Positions 1 to 5,569 of a stretch of DNA of 14,006 bases are shown here, in pieces. Each line of letters begins with the position of its first letter. Positions within the stretch are counted from its first letter, which is position 1. The stretch spans positions 1 through 14,006 of the forward strand of contig JAQSWC010000009.1 of NCBI GenBank assembly GCA_029266815.1, given 5' to 3'. A program made the translations under genes and the position numbers. The stretch comes from Paucimonas sp. Lineage in GTDB: Bacteria; Pseudomonadota; Gammaproteobacteria; Burkholderiales; Burkholderiaceae_D. A model generated the notes under the pieces. That model searched no databases. It saw only the letters and a program-made list of their open reading frames with translations, and was not told where the DNA came from.

Positions 1-1
1 A

Positions 2-685
2 CCCGATTTCCTGAGAGCGCGCGCCAAGAATATCTCAGAGCGATCCATGGGAACGGCGCTTCCCGGTCAGCCGTTTCCCGCACCGGTCGCATTGGACGCC
101 GATGACTCGCTTGAATTTGCTGGAACCTCGCACCTGTCGATTGTTGACGGCTATGGAAACGCGCTAGCCATGACGACTTCCATTGAAGACGCCTTCGGTT
201 CCCGCCAGATGGTGGGCGGATTCCTGTTGAACAACCAGCTCACCGATTTTTCGTTTCAGGCAAACGGGGCGAGCGGCCTGGTAGCCAATCGCGTACAGGG
301 CGGAAAGCGGCCGCGCAGTTCGATGTCGCCTACGCTGGTATTCGAACGCGGAACCAAAAAGCCCGTACTTGCGGTCGGTTCGCCCGGCGGGTCCGCCATC
401 ATCAACTATGTGGCCAAGGTGCTGGTCGCCATGATGGATTGGGGCTTGAACATTCAGCAAGCCATCGATTTGCCCAATTTCGGCAGCCGCAATGGCCCGG
501 TCGAACTGGAGCAGCGCGCAGTGGATGAGGCCGTGATCCAGGCGTTGCGATTGAAGGGGCACGACGTGCGTGTCGGCGAACAGCCTTCCGGGCTTCAGGG
601 CGTCATGATGCTGTCGATCCATGGGCAAGACTTGTGGTTTGCAGGCGCCGATCCGCGGCGTGAAGGAAATGCCAAGGGAGACTGA
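2..685 (+). CDS. ggt: Gamma-glutamyltransferase, C-terminal part (5' end outside window)
   Basis: Gamma-glutamyltranspeptidase cleaves the gamma-glutamyl bond of glutathione and related compounds in the periplasm and transfers or hydrolyses the glutamyl group. The frame is open from base 2, so the gene is cut by the window edge; the first ATG at 47 is internal. Visible is the small-subunit region. The segment GTSHLSIVD holds the Thr (codon 125-127) that in this family becomes the new N-terminus and nucleophile after autoproteolysis. It is followed by GNALAMTTSIEDAFGS, the substrate-binding motif RPRSSMSPT and the family signature GSPGGS. The end of the protein (WFAGADPRREG) is the usual GGT C-terminus, so this end looks intact. 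A signal peptide and the large subunit would lie upstream. Family assignment is firm; substrate preference cannot be told from this part. Confidence 0.93.
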   Translation, partial: PDFLRARAKNISERSMGTALPGQPFPAPVALDADDSLEFAGTSHLSIVDGYGNALAMTTSIEDAFGSRQMVGGFLLNNQLTDFSFQANGASGLVANRVQGGKRPRSSMSPTLVFERGTKKPVLAVGSPGGSAIINYVAKVLVAMMDWGLNIQQAIDLPNFGSRNGPVELEQRAVDEAVIQALRLKGHDVRVGEQPSGLQGVMMLSIHGQDLWFAGADPRREGNAKGD

Positions 686-743
686 GATACACCGGATAAC
701 GGCGCATTGCAGCGTTGTTTTTGCGTAGCGCCACCGTCGAGCG

Positions 744-774
744 TTGCCACAAATCACGACCTGCCTGCTAATCT
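744..774 (+). promoter_or_regulatory. Candidate sigma-70 promoter for the patatin gene
   Basis: TTGCCA at 744-749 resembles a -35 box. Candidate -10 boxes are GCTAAT at 767-772 (17-base spacer) or TAATCT at 769-774 (19-base spacer). Either would start the transcript at about 779-781, on the ATG itself. The bases before the ATG (ATCTCCCTTT) carry no Shine-Dalgarno sequence, which fits a leaderless mRNA. The match is moderate and untested. Confidence 0.35.
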
Positions 775-780
775 CCCTTT

Positions 781-1986
781 ATGGGAGACAAGAAGAAAAC
801 TGGATTGGTCTTGAGCGGAGGCGGGGCGCGCGCGGCATATCAGGTCGGCGTGCTGCAGGCAATTTCGCAAATCCTGCAGGAAGCCGGCTGGCAGCCTGAG
901 CGCAATCCCTACGACATCATCTGCGGCACTTCAGCCGGCGCCATTAACGCCACCGCACTGGCGTGCAGTGCCGACGATTTCGGCGATGGTCTTTCCCGCG
1001 TCATGCATGTCTGGCAGAACTTCACCGCTGACCAGGTTTACCGTGCCGATTCCTTGGGCGTGATCCGCACCGGCGCGAAGTGGCTGTCGCTCATGTCTTT
1101 CGGCTGGCTGTTGAGGAAATGGCATGCGCGGCCGCCGGCTTCGCTACTCGACAATACGCCGCTCATCACGCTCCTGAACCGCATGCTCAATTTCCCGCGG
1201 CTCGATGCTGCGCTGATCGACGGAGCCTTGCATGCACTGGCCGTGACGGCTTCATCGTACAGCAGCGGCCACCACATGACGTTCTACCAGACTGAAGCAG
1301 ATATACAGCCGTGGCTGCGCACGCAGCGAATCGCGCTGCGGAGCCAGATCGGCGTTGAGCATCTCCTGGCATCGTCAGCGATCCCACTGATTTTTCCCGC
1401 CATGCCGATCTTCTGCAACGGGCGTCGTGAATACTGTGGCGATGGGTCGATGCGCCAGATTGCGCCGATTTCTCCCGCCATTCATCTGGGGGCAGACCGG
1501 GTGCTGGTGATCGGTGCGGGCAGGCTGGTGGAGCCTCAGTACGATTCAGCTATGTCATCGCACTATCCAAGCTTGGCACAGGTGGCTGGCCACGCGATGT
1601 CCAGCATCTTTCTGGATAGCCTTGCCGTCGACATAGAGCGCATGACGCGTATTAACCATACCTTGTCTCTCTTGAATGACGAGCAGCGGGCAAAAACCTC
1701 GCTGCGGCCGGTCGAAATGTTGATCATCGCTCCCTCTGAAAGGCTGGACGAGATTGCAAGCCGCCATGTGGGAAGTCTGCCTGCGCCGATTCGCGTTATG
1801 CTTTCCGGCATTGGTGCAACCGAAGTGCGGGGTGCGGCGCTGGCGTCCTACTTGCTATTTGAGTCCAGCTATACCTGCGAACTCATCCGGCTGGGACAGC
1901 ACGACGTTCATGCGCGCCGGGCGGATGTTCTGGCTTTCTTCGGCGTCAAACAACCTCAGAGCATTGCGCTGGAAAGTGTTGCATAA
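781..1986 (+). CDS. Patatin-like phospholipase family protein
   Basis: A 401-residue serine lipid acyl hydrolase of the patatin family. The N-terminus has the oxyanion-hole motif SGGGARAAYQ (residues 12-21). The nucleophile elbow GTSAG (49-53) gives catalytic Ser51, and DG at 221-222 (YCGDGS) supplies the Asp of the Ser-Asp dyad. These three elements in this order define the family. No signal peptide or long membrane segment is obvious, so the protein is probably cytoplasmic or peripheral at the inner membrane. The roughly 170 residues after the DG motif are less familiar to me and probably form a C-terminal accessory region. The ATG at 781 is the only sensible start, since the GGG motif follows 12 residues later, but it has no Shine-Dalgarno sequence. 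The substrate cannot be deduced; phospholipase A activity is the family default. Confidence 0.9.
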   Translation: MGDKKKTGLVLSGGGARAAYQVGVLQAISQILQEAGWQPERNPYDIICGTSAGAINATALACSADDFGDGLSRVMHVWQNFTADQVYRADSLGVIRTGAKWLSLMSFGWLLRKWHARPPASLLDNTPLITLLNRMLNFPRLDAALIDGALHALAVTASSYSSGHHMTFYQTEADIQPWLRTQRIALRSQIGVEHLLASSAIPLIFPAMPIFCNGRREYCGDGSMRQIAPISPAIHLGADRVLVIGAGRLVEPQYDSAMSSHYPSLAQVAGHAMSSIFLDSLAVDIERMTRINHTLSLLNDEQRAKTSLRPVEMLIIAPSERLDEIASRHVGSLPAPIRVMLSGIGATEVRGAALASYLLFESSYTCELIRLGQHDVHARRADVLAFFGVKQPQSIALESVA

Positions 1987-1991
1987 CACTT
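1974..1991 (+). terminator. Weak stem-loop at the patatin gene stop
   Basis: AAGTGTT (1974-1980) and AACACTT (1985-1991) form a 7-bp stem with a GCAT loop that overlaps the TAA stop. The bases after it are AT-rich but hold no clean run of T, so it is at best a weak terminator or an mRNA 3'-end stabiliser. Confidence 0.3.
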
Positions 1992-2003
1992 CTAATAAAT
2001 TTT

Positions 2004-2045
2004 ACAATTTGACGTCTTGCTTTCAGGCCTCAGCTTTCAAATTGT
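2004..2045. repeat. 9-bp inverted repeat in AT-rich intergenic region
   Basis: ACAATTTGA (2004-2012) and TCAAATTGT (2037-2045) are perfect inverted copies around a 24-base spacer that contains the palindrome AGGCCT. The spacing is long for a terminator. It may be an operator, a second weak hairpin behind the patatin gene, or chance in AT-rich DNA. Confidence 0.3.
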
Positions 2046-2078
2046 GCTGTCTTTTCCATTTCTAAGGAATTTCTGAAT

Positions 2079-2204
2079 TTGCCAAATTTTCTTATGTCTT
2101 TGTTGAATCAAGGAAATTTCACCGGCAAAGTTGATTCGGGAGACACAAAACGGTACCCTAGCGTATCTGTGACCGGAATGTTGCAATTTAAGAAATTATT
2201 ATGA
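2079..2204 (+). CDS. Candidate small ORF overlapping the RNase start
   Basis: A short open frame ends with TGA at 2202-2204, overlapping the ribonuclease ATG (2201) in an ATGA junction. Two starts are possible. TTG at 2079 lies nine bases behind AAGGAA (2064-2069) and gives 41 residues; ATG at 2094 has no ribosome-binding site and gives 36 residues (begins MSLLNQGNFTGKV). I recognise no domain, signal peptide or membrane segment. It matters because the RNase gene has no good Shine-Dalgarno of its own, so coupled translation from this ORF would explain how it is initiated. The alternative is chance: the frame is open over only 63 codons from the previous stop. Confidence 0.22.
   Translation: MPNFLMSLLNQGNFTGKVDSGDTKRYPSVSVTGMLQFKKLL
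2131..2159 (+). promoter_or_regulatory. Weak candidate promoter upstream of the RNase gene
   Basis: TTGATT (2131-2136) is separated by exactly 17 bases from TACCCT (2154-2159). The -35 match is fair but the -10 box agrees with TATAAT at only three positions. It lies inside the candidate small ORF, so the two readings partly exclude each other. Confidence 0.25.
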
Positions 2205-2581
2205 ATTGCCGCGTACTGAGTCGATTAATCGAATTCTGGCTGGTCATAGTTTTGCTTGGTGTATCCGGTGCAGTAAGCGGGCGGGAAGTAGCGGTATTAA
2301 GTCAAATTAATGCGTCGCAATTACCTTCCGAAGTTCGGATTACGCTGAAGTTGATAAGAAATGGTGGTCCTTTTCCGTATGCTAAAGATGGAAGGACTTT
2401 CGGAAACTATGAAGGGGTTTTACCCAAAAGGAAGCGCGGGTATTATCACGAGTTCACCGTCAAAACGCCTGGACTTCAGCACCGCGGAGCAAGGCGCATT
2501 GTTGCCGGCGGGGAGCCCGAATTTACCGAGTTTTATTACACCGAAAACCATTATCGAACTTTCAAACGCATCGTAGAGTGA
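2201..2581 (+). CDS. Exported guanyl-specific ribonuclease (RNase Sa/barnase class, N1/T1 superfamily)
   Basis: A 126-residue small secreted RNase. Residues 1-27 look like a Sec signal peptide (Arg8, hydrophobic 12-25, cleavage near AVSG). The rest follows the microbial RNase fold motif by motif: GPFPYAKDGRTFGNYEGVLP, then YYHEFTVKTPG, HRGARRI and NHYRTF. By alignment from memory with Streptomyces RNase Sa, Glu71 would read the guanine base, Glu84 is the general base, Arg95 and Arg99 bind phosphate, and His117 is the general acid; all are present. The mature part has no cysteine, so the disulfide of RNase Sa is missing. A barstar-type inhibitor follows 3-63 bases downstream depending on its start. 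GC is about 47 % (hand count, 2221-2580), well below the neighbours, which suggests acquisition. The ATG has only AAGAAA upstream. Confidence 0.88.
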   Translation: MNCRVLSRLIEFWLVIVLLGVSGAVSGREVAVLSQINASQLPSEVRITLKLIRNGGPFPYAKDGRTFGNYEGVLPKRKRGYYHEFTVKTPGLQHRGARRIVAGGEPEFTEFYYTENHYRTFKRIVE

Positions 2582-2644
2582 GCCATGCGACTAGAGCTTT
2601 CGATAAGCAGTATTGAAATTGCCAACGCAGGAACCGAGGGAGAT

Positions 2645-3043
2645 ATGAATTTGCTGAAAACCGTGCCGCCCAATCTGGTGCAGTCGATACGTGCGTTCCG
2701 CGTAAGCGACCTCCAGGAAGAGGCTGCCCGCCTTGGACAGCACTTCCTCTACGCTTACTGCGCAGAAGCGACTACCAAACAACAGGTCTTGTCGATCATT
2801 GCTGAGGCATTCCATTTTCCCAAGCATTTCGGGAAGAACTTCGATGCTCTTGAGGATTGCCTCACCGACCTTGCCTACAAAGCCGGACCCCAGCCGGGTT
2901 TTCTCGTGGTGCTCGAGCAATTACCGAACACACCGAAGTTCGACAAGGAGGCACGAGAAACCTTGCTGGACGTATTCCGTGATGCCGCGGATTTCTGGGC
3001 GGAAAAGAAAGTCGCTTTCCGGGTTTTCTACTCCTTTCAGTAA
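2645..3043 (+). CDS. Barstar-family ribonuclease inhibitor
   Basis: A cytoplasmic barstar-type protein of 132 residues, expected to bind the active site of the upstream RNase and protect the producing cell. The signature HFGKNFDALEDCLTDL lines up with the barstar segment YYGENLDALWDCLTG: Asp67 matches the key Asp35, Asp71 matches Asp39, and Asp113 in VFRDA matches Glu76. Tyr29 and Trp38 of barstar are replaced by His61 and Glu70. I chose ATG 2645 because GAGG (2636-2639) sits five bases upstream and homologs I recall begin MNLLKTVPPN; the frame also allows ATG 2585, which would add 20 residues and start 3 bases after the RNase stop. GC is about 58-60 % in sampled lines, unlike the RNase. A strong terminator follows. 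Orphan barstar homologs are also common, so the partnership is inferred from adjacency. Confidence 0.9.
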   Translation: MNLLKTVPPNLVQSIRAFRVSDLQEEAARLGQHFLYAYCAEATTKQQVLSIIAEAFHFPKHFGKNFDALEDCLTDLAYKAGPQPGFLVVLEQLPNTPKFDKEARETLLDVFRDAADFWAEKKVAFRVFYSFQ

Positions 3044-3059
3044 AAGCGTACATTCCATT

Positions 3060-3090
3060 AAAGCCGACCGCCGGTCGGCTTTTTGTTTTC
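3060..3090 (+). terminator. Rho-independent terminator after barstar
   Basis: AAGCCGACC (3061-3069) and GGTCGGCTT (3073-3081) form a perfect 9-bp GC-rich stem, extendable by an A-T pair, with loop GCC, followed by TTTTGTTTTC. It begins 17 bases after the barstar stop and separates this unit from purN. Confidence 0.88.
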
Positions 3091-3107
3091 AACGCCTGCC
3101 GACCGGC
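3070..3107. repeat. Alternative inverted repeat sharing the terminator's 3' arm
   Basis: GCCGGTCGGC (3070-3079), which contains most of the terminator's 3' arm, is also perfectly complementary to GCCGACCGGC (3098-3107), with an 18-base loop. The two hairpins exclude each other. The downstream arm overlaps the candidate purN -35 box. Confidence 0.5.
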
Positions 3108-3128
3108 TTTCCCTCTAAAAGGTAGAAT
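3099..3128 (+). promoter_or_regulatory. Candidate purN promoter overlapping the annotated-type start
   Basis: TAGAAT (3123-3128) matches the -10 consensus at five of six positions. CCGACC (3099-3104) is a poor -35 box 18 bases upstream that shares only GAC with TTGACA. Transcription would start near 3135-3136, on the second ATG of purN. Since a strong terminator lies just upstream, purN needs a promoter here. Confidence 0.4.
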
Positions 3129-3774
3129 GCGCCCGATGAAAAATATAGTGATCCTGATTTCGGGCCGCGGTAGCAATATGCAGTCTATTGTGCGCTGCAT
3201 TGAAGAGCAGGCTTGGCCTGCACGAGTGGCCGCTGTCATCAGCAATAAGGCCGATGCAGCGGGACTGGCATTCGCATCCGAACATGGCATTGCCAGCGCA
3301 GTCGTATCGAACAAGGATTTCCCGGACCGCGCATCATTTGATCTGGCGCTTCAGCAGGCCATCGATGCCTATATGCCGGATCTGGTGGTGCTGGCCGGCT
3401 TCATGAGGATATTGACGCCGGGTTTCGTCGATCATTTCGCTGGGAGGCTCCTAAATATTCATCCTTCGCTGCTTCCGAGTTTTCCGGGCTTGCATACGCA
3501 TGAGAGGGCGCTGGAAGCGGGCGTGAAGTTTCATGGGGCGACGGTCCATTTCGTGACTGCCGACCTCGATCACGGACCCATCGTCGAGCAGGCGGTGGTG
3601 CCGGTTCTTCCAGACGATACCGAGGAAACGCTGTCAGCACGCGTGCTGAAGGAAGAGCACGTCATCTATCCGCGTGCGGTGCGGCTGTTCGTCGAAGGCA
3701 GGTTACGCATATTGGGCAACCGGGTAGATGTCCTGCCCGAGTGTGCTCAGCAAACAGAAAAGGTTCAGGCATGA
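3127..3774 (+). CDS. purN: Phosphoribosylglycinamide formyltransferase (GAR transformylase)
   Basis: PurN transfers the formyl group of 10-formyl-tetrahydrofolate to GAR, giving FGAR, the third step of de novo purine synthesis in the cytoplasm. The 215 residues match the family (E. coli 212). SGRGSNMQS (12-20) is the phosphate-binding loop. The catalytic triad is Asn110 and His112 (LLNIHPSLLPSFPG) and Asp148 (DLDHGPIV), equal to Asn106, His108 and Asp144 in E. coli. Two starts are possible: ATG 3127 has AAAAGG four bases upstream, while ATG 3136 gives the familiar MKNIVILISGRGSN and would suit a leaderless transcript. purN is not next to purM here. Its stop overlaps the start of the RNA methyltransferase gene (ATGA, 3771-3774), so it heads a coupled operon. 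Confidence 0.97.
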   Translation: MRPMKNIVILISGRGSNMQSIVRCIEEQAWPARVAAVISNKADAAGLAFASEHGIASAVVSNKDFPDRASFDLALQQAIDAYMPDLVVLAGFMRILTPGFVDHFAGRLLNIHPSLLPSFPGLHTHERALEAGVKFHGATVHFVTADLDHGPIVEQAVVPVLPDDTEETLSARVLKEEHVIYPRAVRLFVEGRLRILGNRVDVLPECAQQTEKVQA

Positions 3775-5027
3775 GGCTCTCGCCTATCGTAGTCAAACAT
3801 ACCGAGGACTTGCTGCGCGAGGTGTTGCGCTTTGCGGGGCCTGCAGACGGCACTCTCTCCCGGTATTTCCGCGATCATCCCAAGATTGGCTCGCGAGAGA
3901 GAGGTGCTATTGCCGAAGGCGTATACGAATACCTGCGGCGCAAATCCATCTATGCCGGATTTTCGGAATCCGGCTCTGGCCCGGCGATGCGCCGCTTGGC
4001 GCTGCTTGGTCTGGCAGGGGCTGTCGGCGTGGATTCCCTGGGCGGATTAACGGAAGAAGAAGACCAGTGGCTACGCAGGGTGATGCAGATCGATCCGGCT
4101 ACCTTGCCGGTTGCAGTGCGTGCCTCCCTGCCTCCGTGGTTGTTCGAGCGATTGGTGACGCGTTTCGGCGAAGCGGAAGCGCTCGAGCTGGCCGATAGCC
4201 TGAACCGGCAGGCGCCACTCGACTTGCGAGTCAACTCGCTGAAAGCCACGCGCGAAGAAGCAGTCGCCGCGTTGGAAACTGCTGGCATCGTCTGCACGCC
4301 GACGCCGTTTTCGCCACTGGGCATACGGCTGGTGAAAAAACCGGTATTGCAGAATCTCGACATCTTCAAGGAAGGTGCAATTGAGGTGCAAGATGAAGGA
4401 AGCCAGCTGCTCGCCCAGATGCTGGCTCCCAAGAGAGGCGAAATGGTGGTTGATTTCTGCGCCGGAGCGGGCGGAAAGACACTGGCGCTCGGCGCCGCCA
4501 TGCGCAATACCGGCCGGCTCTATGCTTTCGACATTTCAGACAAGCGCCTGGCGAAACTCAAGCCTCGCCTCGCGCGAAGCGGACTCTCGAATGTGCATCC
4601 GGTGGTGATCGCGCACGAGAACGATGCGAAAGTAAAACGCCTGGCCGGCAAGATTGATCGGGTGCTGGTCGACGCGCCATGCAGTGGCTTGGGCACACTG
4701 CGACGCAATCCGGACATCAAGTGGCGCCAAAGCGTGGAAGCGCTGGCTGAATTGAAAATCAAGCAATTGTCGATCCTCAGCGGCGCCGCGCGCCTGGTCA
4801 AGTCCGGGGGGCGCTTGATTTACGCGACCTGCAGCCTGCTTGACGAGGAAAACGAAGCGATCGTTGCCGAATTCCTGTCGGCCCAGTCCGGGTTTGCCCT
4901 GGTACCGGCAAGCCAGGTTCTGGCGGAGCAGAAGATTGCTCTCGATACCGGCGACTATCTCAAGCTTTATCCCCACCGTCATCAAACCGATGGATTTTTT
5001 GCCGCGGTGCTGGAGCGCAGCAAGTGA
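3771..5027 (+). CDS. RsmB/NOP family RNA (cytosine-C5)-methyltransferase
   Basis: A 418-residue SAM-dependent methyltransferase of the Nol1/Nop2/Sun family, which makes 5-methylcytosine in RNA. SAM motif I is VDFCAGAGGKTLALG. The two family cysteines are both present: Cys304 in DAPCSGLGTLRRNPDIKW (covalent nucleophile by family knowledge, motif IV/VI pair) and Cys354 in YATCSLLDEENE. Residues 1-140 are helical and stand where RsmB has its NusB-like domain, but I cannot confirm that fold by eye. The start is ATG 3771, overlapping the purN stop by ATGA with AAAAGG seven bases upstream; the GTG at 3741 would extend it into purN and is less likely. It could be a paralog rather than the true 16S C967 enzyme, because in related genomes an rsmB copy usually sits with fmt. 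I therefore give no gene symbol. Confidence 0.9.
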   Translation: MRLSPIVVKHTEDLLREVLRFAGPADGTLSRYFRDHPKIGSRERGAIAEGVYEYLRRKSIYAGFSESGSGPAMRRLALLGLAGAVGVDSLGGLTEEEDQWLRRVMQIDPATLPVAVRASLPPWLFERLVTRFGEAEALELADSLNRQAPLDLRVNSLKATREEAVAALETAGIVCTPTPFSPLGIRLVKKPVLQNLDIFKEGAIEVQDEGSQLLAQMLAPKRGEMVVDFCAGAGGKTLALGAAMRNTGRLYAFDISDKRLAKLKPRLARSGLSNVHPVVIAHENDAKVKRLAGKIDRVLVDAPCSGLGTLRRNPDIKWRQSVEALAELKIKQLSILSGAARLVKSGGRLIYATCSLLDEENEAIVAEFLSAQSGFALVPASQVLAEQKIALDTGDYLKLYPHRHQTDGFFAAVLERSK

Positions 5028-5566
5028 AGCGGTTTGCGGCAGCGGTTTTAGCGCTGTTCGCAGCCGGCAGCGTACAGGGGCAGGCTTGCGGACCCGCCGC
5101 GCAGGAAAAAATACAAGCCGCCTTTTCGCCTTGGGACGATGTTGAGCAAGTCATCATTGACAGGCTCGCATCGGCCGAAAAGCAGATAAGACTTCAGGCG
5201 TTTCTGTTCACCAGCAAGAGAATCGCGTCGGCCGTGATAGAAGCGCATCTGCGCGGCGTCGATGTGGAAATACTGGCGGATGCGAACCAAGGCAATTCGA
5301 ATGCTTCCCAGTTGCGTCGCCTATCTGAGGCGGGCATTGCCATCTGGCTGGAAAAGAAATACCAGAATGCCCACAACAAGATCCTGCTGGTCGATGCGGA
5401 AACGGCCATGCCGGTGGTAATGACGGGAAGCTACAATCTCACCTGGGCCGCCCAGCGCAAAAATGCGGAAAACCTGGTCGTCATTTCGGGGAATTCCTGT
5501 CTGGCCTCGCAGTTCCTGACAAACTGGGAACGTCATCGGCAGGATGCCACCGCATACCGGAAATAA
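5024..5566 (+). CDS. Exported phospholipase D-type nuclease (Nuc-like, single HKD motif)
   Basis: A 180-residue protein of the phospholipase D superfamily in its short, one-motif form, like the pKM101/Salmonella endonuclease Nuc, which works as a dimer. The HKD motif is complete: His117, Lys119, Asp124 and Gly135-Ser136-Asn138 (AHNKILLVD, then MTGSYNLTWAAQ). The N-terminus is a signal peptide (MKRFAAAVLALFAAGSVQG, cleavage near residue 19), so it probably acts in the periplasm or outside. Two cysteines in the mature part (22, 159) could form a disulfide. The start is a GTG overlapping the methyltransferase stop (GTGA, 5024-5027), implying translational coupling. Family knowledge suggests non-specific DNA/RNA phosphodiesterase activity; a phospholipid substrate is less likely at this length. 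Confidence 0.88.
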   Translation: MKRFAAAVLALFAAGSVQGQACGPAAQEKIQAAFSPWDDVEQVIIDRLASAEKQIRLQAFLFTSKRIASAVIEAHLRGVDVEILADANQGNSNASQLRRLSEAGIAIWLEKKYQNAHNKILLVDAETAMPVVMTGSYNLTWAAQRKNAENLVVISGNSCLASQFLTNWERHRQDATAYRK

Positions 5567-5569
5567 ACC

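Noticed and set aside
164..757. 197-codon minus-strand frame opposite ggt
   Set aside because: Covers the GGT small subunit with its conserved Thr and GSPGG motifs; no independent coding signal.
1754..2065. Plus-strand 103-codon frame at the end of the patatin gene
   Set aside because: Starts inside the patatin gene in another frame without a ribosome-binding site, and its part beyond the patatin stop has no recognisable content.
3741..3770. GTG 3741 as start of the RNA methyltransferase gene
   Set aside because: It would add ten residues inside purN; ATG 3771 has AAAAGG at a seven-base spacer and the typical ATGA junction.
3950..4507. 185-codon minus-strand frame within the RNA methyltransferase gene
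   Set aside because: Ser/Ala/Arg-rich shadow of a well-supported gene with intact SAM motif and catalytic cysteines.
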